Both the position numbers and the translations under genes were made by a program. A DNA stretch of 64,000 bases from contig NZ_JAABLQ010000003.1 in the NCBI RefSeq assembly GCF_009915765.1, forward strand, positions 124,001 through 188,000, written 5' to 3'. The notes under the pieces are model-generated. The model made no database searches and was not told the origin of the DNA. It saw only the letters and a program-made list of their open reading frames with translations. Numbering within the stretch: the first letter of the stretch is position 1; each line of letters begins with the position of its first letter. Below are positions 7,239 through 15,663 of the stretch, piece by piece. This DNA is from Pannonibacter sp. XCT-53. GTDB taxonomy: Bacteria > Pseudomonadota > Alphaproteobacteria > Rhizobiales > Stappiaceae.

Positions 7239-9434
7239 ATGGCGCAGGGGCGCAAGAACGGAACGCGAATCGAGCCGACCTTCGACGGCAGCGATGCAGC
7301 CATCCTCGAGCTGCGTCCGTCGCCGCGCGACCGGGTCAGCGTCGGGGCGCCCGCACGCCGGCGTCCGCGCCAGGCCGAGCCGGAGCTGCCGGACGACGAC
7401 GACAACGAGGTGGACGAGACACCGCGCAAGCCGAAGCGCGGCAGCAGCCGGCGCGGACGCAAGAAGGACCCGAAGCCCCGCCGGCGCGGCAGCTTTCTCG
7501 GCTGGCTGATCCGGCGGACGATCTACTGGGGCTTCGTGCTGTCGATCTGGGGCGTGATCGCGGTCGTCGGCATTCTCGGCTATTACGCCGCCCACCTGCC
7601 GCCGACGTCGGAATGGCGCGTGCCGGAGCGGCCGCCCAACGTGCAGATCGTGGCCGCCAACGGCGAGCTCCTGGCAAACCGGGGAGACACCGGCGGCGAG
7701 GCGGTGCGGCTGGAACAGCTGCCTCCCTATCTGCCGCAGGCCGTGATCGCCATCGAGGATCGCCGCTTCTACAGCCATTTCGGTCTGGACCCGATCGGCC
7801 TTGCGCGCGCCATGGCGGTGAACCTGTCGAGCGGACAGCTGGTGCAGGGCGGCTCGACGCTGACCCAGCAGCTGGCCAAGAACCTCTTCCTCGAACCGGA
7901 CCGGACGCTGGGCCGGAAGGTGCAGGAGCTGGTGCTGGCGCTGTGGCTGGAGGCGACGTTCACCAAGGACGAGATCCTCGAAATGTATCTCAACCGCGTC
8001 TATCTCGGCGCGGGTGCCTATGGCGTCGATGCGGCGGCACGGCGCTACTACGGCAAGTCGGCGCGGATGGTGACGCTTGCGGAGGCCGCGACGCTGGCCG
8101 GCCTGCTCAAGGCTCCATCGCGCTATGCCCCGTCGCGCAACCCGAGGCTGGCCGCCGAGCGGGCGCAAGTGGTGCTCGCCGCCATGCGCGACACCGGCTT
8201 CATCGACGCGGCCGCTGCCCGCACCGCCATGAGCGAGCCGGCGGTGGTGGTGTCGATCCAGAACAGTTCCAGCGCCAACTACGTCGCCGACTGGGTGATG
8301 GACATGCTGCCGCAATATGTCGGCGCCATCGACACCGACATCATCGTCGACACGACCATCGACAGCACGATGCAGGACTCGGCCGAGATGGCGCTGCGCG
8401 GCAACCTCTCGACCCAGGGCAAGACGCTCGGGGTCAGCCAGGGCGCCGTCGTGGTGATGGACACGGCCGGTGCCGTGAAGGCGCTGGTGGGCGGGGCCGA
8501 CTATGGCCAGAGCCAGTTCAACCGCGCGGTGTCGGCCCGCCGTCAGCCAGGCTCGGCGTTCAAGCCCTTCGTCTATCTGTCCGCGCTCGAAGCCGGCATG
8601 GCACCGGACACGCTCCGCCGCGACGAACCCTTCACCGTGAAGGGCTGGTCGCCGCAGAACTACACCAAGAAATTCTACGGCGACGTGACGCTCACCGATG
8701 CGCTGGCGATGTCGCTCAACACCGTCGCCGCGCGGCTGATGTCGGAGGTGGGGACGAAAACCGTCATCCGCACCGCGCAGCGCATGGGCATCTCGTCGCC
8801 GCTCGCGCCGAACCTGTCGCTGTCGCTGGGTACCTCGGAAGTCACGCCGCTGGAGATGACGGCCGCTTTCGTCCCGTTCTCGAACGGCGGTTTCGGCGTG
8901 GTGGCGCATGTGATCGACCGCATCCGCACGCCCGAAGGCCGCACGCTCTATGCCCGGCAGGGCAACGGCCCGGGGCGGGTGGTGGACCCGGGCGTCCTGG
9001 CGCAGATGAACTACATGCTGGCGCAGACCCTGATCACCGGCACCGGCAAGAAGGCGGTGCTCTACGACAAGCGTCCGGCCGCCGGCAAGACAGGCACCAG
9101 CCAGGAATTCCGCGACGCCTGGTTCATCGGCTACACGGCCAACCTGACCGCCGCCGTCTGGCTCGGCAACGACGACAACAGCCCGACGAAGAAGGCAACC
9201 GGCGGCTCGATGCCGGCGGATGTCTGGCGCGAGACCATGGAAGCGGCGCATCTCGGGCTGCCGGTGGCGGCGCTGCCGGGCGTGGCGGAGCAGATGATCC
9301 TCGAGGAGGGCCCCGCTCTCAGCGACGACGCCCCGCTGCCGCCGGGCGACGTCGGCTCGGGCAGCCAGCTGGTTCCCCCGCAGGACAACGCACCCGGCCC
9401 GCTCGATCTCATCGGACGCATCTTCGGCAACTGA
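7239..9434 (+). CDS. Class A penicillin-binding protein (PBP1A family), bifunctional murein synthase
   Basis: 731 residues from the ATG at 7239; a TTG at 7188 in the same frame would add 17 residues, but the family start resembles MAQGRKNGTRIEPTFDG. A basic and acidic low-complexity cytoplasmic tail (30-90) leads to one membrane helix (about 95-117). The GT51 glycosyltransferase domain follows (catalytic Glu173 in AIEDRRFYSHFG, then QGGSTLTQQLAKNLF), then the transpeptidase domain with Ser439 (SAFK), SLN, and Lys617 (KTGTS). It polymerises and crosslinks peptidoglycan in the periplasm. It follows ecfG after a 165-bp gap and is probably an independent unit. Confidence 0.93.
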   Translation: MAQGRKNGTRIEPTFDGSDAAILELRPSPRDRVSVGAPARRRPRQAEPELPDDDDNEVDETPRKPKRGSSRRGRKKDPKPRRRGSFLGWLIRRTIYWGFVLSIWGVIAVVGILGYYAAHLPPTSEWRVPERPPNVQIVAANGELLANRGDTGGEAVRLEQLPPYLPQAVIAIEDRRFYSHFGLDPIGLARAMAVNLSSGQLVQGGSTLTQQLAKNLFLEPDRTLGRKVQELVLALWLEATFTKDEILEMYLNRVYLGAGAYGVDAAARRYYGKSARMVTLAEAATLAGLLKAPSRYAPSRNPRLAAERAQVVLAAMRDTGFIDAAAARTAMSEPAVVVSIQNSSSANYVADWVMDMLPQYVGAIDTDIIVDTTIDSTMQDSAEMALRGNLSTQGKTLGVSQGAVVVMDTAGAVKALVGGADYGQSQFNRAVSARRQPGSAFKPFVYLSALEAGMAPDTLRRDEPFTVKGWSPQNYTKKFYGDVTLTDALAMSLNTVAARLMSEVGTKTVIRTAQRMGISSPLAPNLSLSLGTSEVTPLEMTAAFVPFSNGGFGVVAHVIDRIRTPEGRTLYARQGNGPGRVVDPGVLAQMNYMLAQTLITGTGKKAVLYDKRPAAGKTGTSQEFRDAWFIGYTANLTAAVWLGNDDNSPTKKATGGSMPADVWRETMEAAHLGLPVAALPGVAEQMILEEGPALSDDAPLPPGDVGSGSQLVPPQDNAPGPLDLIGRIFGN

Positions 9435-9456
9435 CCCGGCGCGAGGGGAGGTCTGC

Positions 9457-10191
9457 TCAGCCGTAGGTGTGCAAGGCGGCGCCTTCGGTGCGCAGCCACT
9501 GCCGCGCCGACGGCGTCTGCGGGGCCAGCCTGCGGCAGACCGCCCAGAACCGGTCGGAATGGTTCATCTCGACGAGATGCGCCACCTCGTGGGCCGCCAC
9601 GTAGTCGAGGATCTCCGGCGGGGCGAGGATAAGGCGCCAGGAAAACGACAGTCGACCGTTGGAGGCGCAGGAGCCCCAGCGGCTGCGCGTGTCGCGCACG
9701 GAGATCGCCGTGGCCCGGCGACCGATCGTTGCCGTGTGCCGCTCGACCGCCGCCGTCAGGTCGGCGCGGGCCTGCCGCCGCAGCCAGTCCCCCACCTTGC
9801 GCGGGACATGGATCTCATCCCCGGGAACCAGCAGCTCAGCCCCGTCGGCGCCCGTCCCGGTCGCCACCAGCCCGCGCAGGCGGCCCGTGGCGACAATGCG
9901 ATGCATGACCCCGCGCACCGGCACGCGCGAGCCGGGCAGGAACGGCGTGACGGCCGGCCGGGCGGCCATCTGCCCTTCGAGCCAGTCACGATGCCGGTTG
10001 GCGAAATCAAGCGCCGTCTCCAGCGACCCGCCACGCGGAATGGTCAGCACCGGTCCGGACGCATCGGCCGGCAGGCGCAGCAGGTAGCGGCGGGCGCGCG
10101 GATCCTGGCGCAGGCGGAGACTGACCTCGCCGCTGGGCAGCGCCAGGGTCACGGCCTCCGGAAGCTTGGCGCGGCGGGAACGGAAGAACAT
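9457..10191 (-). CDS. YgjP-like (SprT/M48-related) zinc metallopeptidase
   Basis: The 244-residue protein carries SVRDTRSRWGSCASNGRLSF and AAHEVAHLVEMNHSDRFW, that is the WGSC element and the HExxH zinc site with a downstream histidine typical of the YgjP/DUF45 metallopeptidase family. No signal peptide or membrane helix is visible, so it is likely cytoplasmic. The protein is convergent with the PBP gene (22 bp between stops). Its substrate is unknown; bacterial YgjP members are linked loosely to nucleotide or protein quality control but not firmly assigned. Confidence 0.88.
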   Translation of the reverse strand: MFFRSRRAKLPEAVTLALPSGEVSLRLRQDPRARRYLLRLPADASGPVLTIPRGGSLETALDFANRHRDWLEGQMAARPAVTPFLPGSRVPVRGVMHRIVATGRLRGLVATGTGADGAELLVPGDEIHVPRKVGDWLRRQARADLTAAVERHTATIGRRATAISVRDTRSRWGSCASNGRLSFSWRLILAPPEILDYVAAHEVAHLVEMNHSDRFWAVCRRLAPQTPSARQWLRTEGAALHTYG

Positions 10192-10450
10192 CGGGCTCCA
10201 GGGTTTCGGTGGGCTTGTCGAGAGGCGCAGGGAAGCCGGTGCGTCGGGGCATTCCCGGTGCCGTCCCAGAACATGCGTCAGTGCCGGCCCGGTGCAAGAG
10301 GGACGAGGATGAAAGGAAGACCAAAGGGGAAAGTTTGTGGGGACAGACGGGAGGAGCCGTCACCGGACACGCTCACGTCAGGCGCGGGCCCGTCCGGGGC
10401 CCGTTTCCGGACCGCTTCTGCCGTACGTCTGGCCGGCTCGGTAACGACGA
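10192..10450. other. Intergenic stretch upstream of the YgjP-like gene
   Basis: No convincing ORF. The only structure I see is a short GC hairpin at 10385-10403 (7-bp arms CGGGCCC/GGGCCCG, 5-nt loop) followed by three T residues. It runs straight into the repeat element at 10451. No recognisable promoter for the YgjP-like gene was found. Confidence 0.4.
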
Positions 10451-10748
10451 AAGCGGCGCCTGGGGCGCCGCTTCAGACTGCCGACAAACCCTCGATCGTC
10501 ATCCCGGCCCAGCTGAGCGTGAGCGAAGCGCCGAGCCGGGATCCAGATATCAGCCGCGCGAAGCGCGACACACCTGTCGGTCGCAAGTCGTCTCGAGGTG
10601 ACGTGGTTTTGGGCTCGCTTGCGCTCGCACAGACATGCTGGATTCCGGATCTGCGGTTCGCGAAACGCTCACCTTGTCCGGAATGACGGAAAACTTTCGA
10701 AACTCCGAAATTTGACAGTCGTCTGAAGCGGCGCCGGGGGCGCCGCTT
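10451..10748. repeat. Palindromic intergenic repeat, copy 1, bracketed by twin hairpins
   Basis: The core (10472-10727) has imperfect inverted termini: TTCAGACTGCCGACAAACC at the left, and at the right end the reverse complement of TTCAGACGACTGTCAAA. Inside are two smaller palindromes of the GTCATTCCGG...CCGGAATCCAG type separated by a variable centre. Immediately outside each end is the same 10-bp-stem hairpin, AAGCGGCGCC/GGCGCCGCTT (10451-10473 and 10726-10748), with loops TGG and GGG. The right hairpin lies 40 bp after the DUF2852 stop and may act as its terminator. A second copy of the same architecture is at 12311-12536. It resembles the rhizobial RIME class, but identity is not shown. 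Confidence 0.75.
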
Positions 10749-10787
10749 CCGGTCAGATCGGGTCTTCGCCGTGCGAGGACGAAGCCG

Positions 10788-11207
10788 TCAGCTCTTGTGC
10801 ACGTCAACCTGGGTCTGGGTCGCGCGCGAGGCCATGAAGCGGTCGAACTCTTCCTGGTCCTTGGCCCGGCGCAGCTCGCGCAGGTAGCTGTCGAACTCGG
10901 CGCGCATGGCGTCAAGCTTGGCGCGCTCTTCCTCGATGCGCTTGATCTCGCGCTCGCGGTAGTCGTCAAAGGCGACGTTGCCGGTGCGGCCGAAGCCGGT
11001 GGTGGTGTTCATGCTGTTGAAGGTTCCCTTCATCGGACTTGCGTTCCACTGGGCCTTCGCGTCCCGGGCCATGGCCTGGAACCGGTCACCCCAGAGAATG
11101 TAGGCGAGCATCGCCAGGCCGAGCGGCCAGAAGACGATGAAGCCCAGAACCATCAGAGCGATGGTCGCCGGGGACCAGCCCGGGCGGATGACGGAAGATG
11201 CGGTCAT
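10788..11207 (-). CDS. DUF2852 domain membrane protein
   Basis: 139 residues. The N-terminal hydrophobic segment PATIALMVLGFIVFWPLGLAM (about 13-33) followed by AYILWGDRF is the DUF2852 signature. It is followed by a long charged, probably coiled-coil region (about 80-130, rich in Glu, Arg and Lys) in the cytoplasm. An AGGGA Shine-Dalgarno precedes the ATG. The family is common in Hyphomicrobiales and has no known function. It is transcribed leftward with a twin-hairpin repeat element after its stop; the next gene upstream, glsA, lies 100 bp away on the same strand. Confidence 0.85.
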   Translation of the reverse strand: MTASSVIRPGWSPATIALMVLGFIVFWPLGLAMLAYILWGDRFQAMARDAKAQWNASPMKGTFNSMNTTTGFGRTGNVAFDDYREREIKRIEEERAKLDAMRAEFDSYLRELRRAKDQEEFDRFMASRATQTQVDVHKS

Positions 11208-11307
11208 GTCAGTTCCCTATCGGTTGCCTCGATGGCGAATCACGTGGGGGGCAGGGGGGCCGACTTCAAGAGCCGTTCCACTTGGGCAGGGATCTGCGGC
11301 CGTCACG

Positions 11308-12213
11308 TCAGCCGAACACCGACCATCCGGTGCGCCGGGCGAGGATCTCCATGGCCTCGGTGCCGAGACTTGAATTGCCGTAGCGGTTGAGCCCGGGCGA
11401 CCAGACCGCGATCGAGGCACGGCCGGGTGCGATCGCGAGAATGCCGCCGCCGACGCCGCTCTTGCCCGGCAGGCCGACACGGAAGGCGAAGTCGCCCGAG
11501 CCGTCGTAGTGGCCGCAGGTCATCATCAGCGCATTGATGCGCCGCTGCCGCTCGCGGGTGAGCAGGCGGGGAAAGCCCTTGCCCTCGATGAGGAAGCGGC
11601 CCGCAAGCGCCAGCTGCCGGCAGCTCATGTCGATGGCGCACTGGTGGCAGTAGGTGCCGAGCACCTTGTCCGGGCCGTTCTGCAGATTGCCGAAGGAGGC
11701 CAGATAATGGGCGAGGGCAAAGTTGCGGTGGGCCGTCTCCAGTTCCGACCGGGCCACGGCCTGGTTGATGTGGATGGCCTCGTCATCCGCCGCCGCGCGG
11801 ACGAAGCGCAGCAGATGGCCCAGCGCCTCGCGTGGCGTGGACCCGGCAAGATAGGTGTCCGTCGTCACGAGAGCGCCGGCATTGATGAAGGGATTGCGCG
11901 GAATGCCCTCCTCGCGCTCCAGCAGGAGCATGCTGTTGAAGCTCTGGCCGGATGGCTCGCGGCCGACACGCCGCCACAGCTGGTCGCCGACGCGCCCGAG
12001 CGCCAGCGCGAGCGCGAAGACCTTCGAGACGGACTGGATCGAGAAGGGCGTCTCGGCGTCGCCGGCCAGATGCAGGCTGCCATCGGCCATGGCGATGGCA
12101 ATCCCGAACTGGTCGGGATCGACCTTGGCAAGCTCCGGGATGTAGTCGGCAACCGCGCCCCGATCGGTGCGGGTCGACAAGGTGGCGGCAATCTCGTCAA
12201 TGAGGTCCTGCAT
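11308..12213 (-). CDS. glsA: Glutaminase A
   Basis: 301 residues from an ATG with an AGGAG site (an upstream in-frame ATG at 12255 lacks one). It shows the serine beta-lactamase-like glutaminase fold: the SxxK motif SVSK at residues 61-64 in TPFSIQSVSKVFALA, the FNSMLLLE and GIPRNPFINAGA blocks, MMTCGHYDGSG, and the C-terminal GKSGVGGGILAI. It hydrolyses glutamine to glutamate and ammonia in the cytoplasm. It is flanked by its own gaps on both sides and a palindromic repeat element upstream, so it is probably monocistronic or co-transcribed with DUF2852 downstream. Confidence 0.96.
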   Translation of the reverse strand: MQDLIDEIAATLSTRTDRGAVADYIPELAKVDPDQFGIAIAMADGSLHLAGDAETPFSIQSVSKVFALALALGRVGDQLWRRVGREPSGQSFNSMLLLEREEGIPRNPFINAGALVTTDTYLAGSTPREALGHLLRFVRAAADDEAIHINQAVARSELETAHRNFALAHYLASFGNLQNGPDKVLGTYCHQCAIDMSCRQLALAGRFLIEGKGFPRLLTRERQRRINALMMTCGHYDGSGDFAFRVGLPGKSGVGGGILAIAPGRASIAVWSPGLNRYGNSSLGTEAMEILARRTGWSVFG

Positions 12214-12310
12214 GACGGCGGGCGCTCCTGGGGTCCGGGGGGCGGACAAGAGCACAAAGGATGCCGCTGGGGAAGCCTCACCAAAGGCAGACCGCCCCGA
12301 AATGCAAAAC

Positions 12311-12536
12311 GGGCCGCCGTGAGGCGGTCCTCAGTCTGTTGACAAGCTCCGGCCTCACCTCCGGCATTCCGGCCAAGCGCAGCGCCGAGCCGGGACCGGA
12401 GAGAGGGCATCTATGTTTCAACCAGCTAACCCGGGAGAGACCCAGGCTCTCCGGTCCCGGATCTCCGCTTCGCTCTCGTCCGGGATGACCATCAACGGTT
12501 TGTCAGCAGTCTGGAAGGGCCGCCTTGTGGCGGCCC
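12311..12536. repeat. Palindromic intergenic repeat, copy 2, bracketed by twin hairpins
   Basis: Same plan as the element at 10451-10748. Inverted termini are CTCAGTCTGTTGACAAGC at the left (from 12330) and GGTTTGTCAGCAGTCTGGA (12497-12515) at the right. Internal palindromes are of the GGCATTCCGG...GGACCGGAGAG and CTCTCCGGTCC...CCGGGATGACC type. Both ends abut a hairpin with the same stem, GGGCCGCC with GGCGGTCC (12311-12330) or GGCGGCCC (12517-12536), differing in loop. The stems differ from those of copy 1. The right hairpin follows the phaZ stop and may be its terminator. The rest of the glsA-phaZ gap (12214-12310) holds nothing I can recognise. Confidence 0.75.
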
Positions 12537-12570
12537 ATCAAAGGGACAAGCTTGCGTCCGCGCAGAGCGG

Positions 12571-14199
12571 TCAGCCGACGGTTTCGGCCAGCCGGCGGGC
12601 CTGCTCGATCCAGTTGTCCCGGGCGATCCGGCCACGGAAGTCGAGCCGTGCGTCGAGTTCCTCGATCTGTGCTGCCGTGAGGCCGGCGATCTGCCAGTAG
12701 TGGAAGATCCCGGCGCCGTTCAGCGCCTTCTCCAGCTTCGGGCCGACGCCGGTGATGGCCTTGAGGTCATCGGCAACACCCTGCGGGCTGGCGAGCAGGA
12801 TCCGGTCCAGCGGGTCGCCCTTGGCCGCGCGCGCCGGCCGCGCCGGCTGGTCCGGAGCCGCAGCTGCGGGCGCGGTGGTCGCCGGGGCCGGTGCCGGGGC
12901 TGGTGCCAGAGCGGCGGGGCCGGAGGGGCTTGCGGCGGCGGCGGCGGCACGGGCGACGCGGGCGCGGTTGTCCTGCGAATGGGTCAGGATGAAGTCGATC
13001 ATCCGCGGCGCGATCTCGGCGCGGAAGCGGGATCCGTTGAAGACACCGTAGTGACCGACGTTCGGCTGCTCGTAATGGGCCTTCATGTCCTCCGGCAGGC
13101 TGGTGCAGAGATCATGGGCGGCGCGCGTCTGGCCGCGACCGGTGATGTCGTCCTTCTCGCCCTCGACCGTCAGCAGCGCCGTGTTGCGGATGGCGGAACA
13201 GTCGACCGGCGTGTCGCCATGGCGCATCGTCCCGCGCGGCAGGGAATGGTCGATGAACACCGTCTCGACGGTCTGGAGATAGAACTCCGCCGTCAGGTCC
13301 ATGACGGCGAGATACTCGTCGTAGAACTCGCGGTGCTTCTCGGCGCTGTCGCCATCGCCCTTGACCAGATGCTGGAAGAAGTCGCGGTGGGCGATCAGAT
13401 GCCGGTCGAGGTTCATCGACATGAAGCCGGAGAGCTGCAGGAAGCCCGGGTAGACCTCGCGCATCACGCCCGGATGCGGGAAGGGAACGGTCATGATCAC
13501 GTTGCGGCGGAACCAGTCGATGCCCTTCGACATCGCCAGATCGTTGACCGCCGTGGGGGCGACACGGGTGTCGATCGGGCCCCCCATCAGCGTCATGGTC
13601 GACGGTGCGTAAGGGTCGTTGCGCGTTTCCATCACGGCAACGGCGGCAAGCACGGGCACCGACGGCTGGCAGACGGCCACCACATGGGTGTCCGGCCCGA
13701 GGAAATGGATCATCGAGATGATGTAGTCGATGTAGTCATCGAGATCGAACTTGCCCTCGGCCAGCGGCACCATGCGGGCATCGATCCAGTCGGTGATGTA
13801 GACATCGGCGCGCGGCATCATCGCCTCGACCGTGCCGCGCAGCAGGGTGGCATAGTGGCCGGACATCGGGGCGACGATCAGAACCTTGGGATCCCGGCGC
13901 GGACGCTCGAGGGCGCGCTCGAAATGGATCAGGTTGCAGAAGGGCCGACCCCAGACCACGCGTTCCCGGACCGGGACGCGCACGCCGCCGACCACCGTGT
14001 CGGGCAGGCCGAACTCCGGCTTGCCGTAGCGCCGGGTTGTGCGCTCCATCACCTCGCAGGCAGCGGCGATCTGGCGTCCCATCTGGGTGTGGGTGAGCGG
14101 GTTGAAGGGGTTCTGGAAATAGAGCCGGGTCGCATCGGCTGCGGCGCGGAAGGGCGCCATGGCCGCGTGATTGAACTCGTAAAGATGATAGAACGGCAC
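12571..14199 (-). CDS. phaZ: Intracellular poly(3-hydroxybutyrate) depolymerase fused to a C-terminal helix-hairpin-helix domain
   Basis: 542 residues from a GTG at 14199 that has an AGAGGA site and yields the usual family start MPFYHLYEFNHAAMAPFRA; ATG at 14256 is an alternative. The alpha/beta hydrolase body (1-400) matches intracellular PhaZ, with the nucleophile region VVAVCQPSVPVLAAV containing Cys177, as in Cupriavidus PhaZ1-type enzymes. It would mobilise stored PHB. A proline/alanine linker (about 410-465) leads to an added domain (477-542) beginning DDLKAITGVGPKLEKAL and ending FRGRIARDNWIEQARRLA. That domain resembles the HHH module appended to NuoE and ribosomal protein L21 in alphaproteobacteria. 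The typical enzyme is about 400-430 residues, so the tail is extra. Confidence 0.92.
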   Translation of the reverse strand: MPFYHLYEFNHAAMAPFRAAADATRLYFQNPFNPLTHTQMGRQIAAACEVMERTTRRYGKPEFGLPDTVVGGVRVPVRERVVWGRPFCNLIHFERALERPRRDPKVLIVAPMSGHYATLLRGTVEAMMPRADVYITDWIDARMVPLAEGKFDLDDYIDYIISMIHFLGPDTHVVAVCQPSVPVLAAVAVMETRNDPYAPSTMTLMGGPIDTRVAPTAVNDLAMSKGIDWFRRNVIMTVPFPHPGVMREVYPGFLQLSGFMSMNLDRHLIAHRDFFQHLVKGDGDSAEKHREFYDEYLAVMDLTAEFYLQTVETVFIDHSLPRGTMRHGDTPVDCSAIRNTALLTVEGEKDDITGRGQTRAAHDLCTSLPEDMKAHYEQPNVGHYGVFNGSRFRAEIAPRMIDFILTHSQDNRARVARAAAAAASPSGPAALAPAPAPAPATTAPAAAAPDQPARPARAAKGDPLDRILLASPQGVADDLKAITGVGPKLEKALNGAGIFHYWQIAGLTAAQIEELDARLDFRGRIARDNWIEQARRLAETVG

Positions 14200-14505
14200 C
14201 AATTCCGATCCTCTTTCGCTGGCCGGGAACGTTGGACGCTCCGCAGGCTCTGGCATCGCAGCAGGATAGGCCGAAGATTCACGTATCTTCAATAGCCGGT
14301 TTGTCGACAGCTTGCGCCCAGCCTGTTGATTATTCGTGAAGTTCAAGTCTGAAAGAGGAATACATCGGCTTCTATTTTGGCCGGAAAGTATGCCGCGCTG
14401 CAGCATGGCGCCTGGGCTAAAGTCGTTTTGATTGAGGCGCTTAGCCGGGTAATGTGACAGCCCGCCCGCCGTCACGAGGACAGGTGGTGGGCGGGTTGCA
14501 GGCGC
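14200..14505. other. Intergenic region between hemW and phaZ
   Basis: The stretch 14260-14450 is clearly more AT-rich than its surroundings and probably holds the phaZ promoter, but I could not single out a convincing -35/-10 pair. Near the hemW stop an imperfect hairpin at 14461-14495 (7 perfect GC pairs, then mismatches, 5-nt loop) lacks a T-run and is at best a weak terminator. In-frame extension of phaZ into this region is not supported. Confidence 0.4.
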
Positions 14506-15663
14506 TCAGGCGGCGAGATCGGCAACGACGGCGTCGAGCACAAAAAATCCGTCGCGGGTCGCGCGGAGGCGGTGGTTTCCGAGCATTTCAACCATGCCGT
14601 GTTCGAGGAGCGCATCGAGACGGCGCGGGTCGATGCGACGCCCGGCGAGTTTCTCGTAGCGCAGCAGGTCCACGCCTTCGAGCAGGCGAAGCCCCATCAA
14701 CAGGTACTCGTCGCCCTGTTCCTCGTCGTTGAGCGGCAGGTCCTCGACCATGCCGTGGCCCCGCGCCTCGACATGCGCGAGCCAGGTCTCCGGATGGCGC
14801 TCGATGGCGGTCGCGCGCTTGGTGATGCCGAGCGACAGTCGGCCATGGGCACCGGGACCAACGCCGACATAATCGCCATAGCGCCAGTAGACCAGATTGT
14901 GCCGGCATTCGGCACCGGGACGGGCGTGGTTGGAGACCTCGTAGGCGGGCAGCCCGTGCGCCTCGGTCACCGCCTGGGTGACCGCATAGAACTCGGCCCC
15001 GAGATCCGGATCCGGCACGACAAGCTTGCCGGCCTGATGCAGGGCGAAGAAGGGCGTGCCCTCCTCGATCGTCAGCTGGTAGAGCGAGAGGTGATCGGCG
15101 GCCAGCGCGATCGCGTCGGCCAGCTCGCGCTCCCAGGCGGCCACCGTCTGGCCGGGCCGGGCATAGATCAGGTCGAAGGAAAGGCGGGGGAACGTCTCGC
15201 GGGCGGTCTCGATGGCGCGCCGCGCCCCGGCCACGTCATGCAGCCGCCCGAGCAGGCGCAGGTCCGCATCGTTGAGCGCCTGCACCCCGAGGGAGACCCG
15301 GTTGACGCCGGCCGCGCGATAGCCGCGGAAGCGCTCGGCCTCGACCGATGACGGATTGGCCTCCAGCGAGATTTCCGCATCCGGATCCAGCGACCAGTGG
15401 CGCGCGATTGCCTCGAGAATGCGCTCGACCGTGCGCGGCAGCATCAGCGACGGCGTACCGCCACCGAAAAAGATCGACTGGACGGTGCGGCCGGGGGTCC
15501 AGGCGGCGAAATGCGCCAGCTCGCGCTCGAAGGCGGCGACATAGCGGTCCTGATCCACCGCCTGGTGGCGGACATGGGAGTTGAAGTCGCAATACGGGCA
15601 CTTGGCCGCGCAGAACGGCCAGTGCACGTAAATGCCAAATCCACCATCCGGCGCGCTGGTCAT
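14506..15663 (-). CDS. hemW: HemW, radical SAM heme chaperone-like protein
   Basis: 385 residues. The radical SAM site C-x3-C-x2-C is at residues 18, 22 and 25 (PFCAAKCPYCDFNSH). FFGGGTPSL and the C-terminal HemN_C-like region (YEVSNHARPGAECRHNLVYW) are typical. The family was long called oxygen-independent coproporphyrinogen oxidase; HemW binds heme and passes it to respiratory proteins. It overlaps rdgB by 4 bp (ATGA at 15660-15663), and rph lies just upstream, giving a leftward rph-rdgB-hemW operon that is widespread in alphaproteobacteria. Confidence 0.94.
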   Translation of the reverse strand: MTSAPDGGFGIYVHWPFCAAKCPYCDFNSHVRHQAVDQDRYVAAFERELAHFAAWTPGRTVQSIFFGGGTPSLMLPRTVERILEAIARHWSLDPDAEISLEANPSSVEAERFRGYRAAGVNRVSLGVQALNDADLRLLGRLHDVAGARRAIETARETFPRLSFDLIYARPGQTVAAWERELADAIALAADHLSLYQLTIEEGTPFFALHQAGKLVVPDPDLGAEFYAVTQAVTEAHGLPAYEVSNHARPGAECRHNLVYWRYGDYVGVGPGAHGRLSLGITKRATAIERHPETWLAHVEARGHGMVEDLPLNDEEQGDEYLLMGLRLLEGVDLLRYEKLAGRRIDPRRLDALLEHGMVEMLGNHRLRATRDGFFVLDAVVADLAA

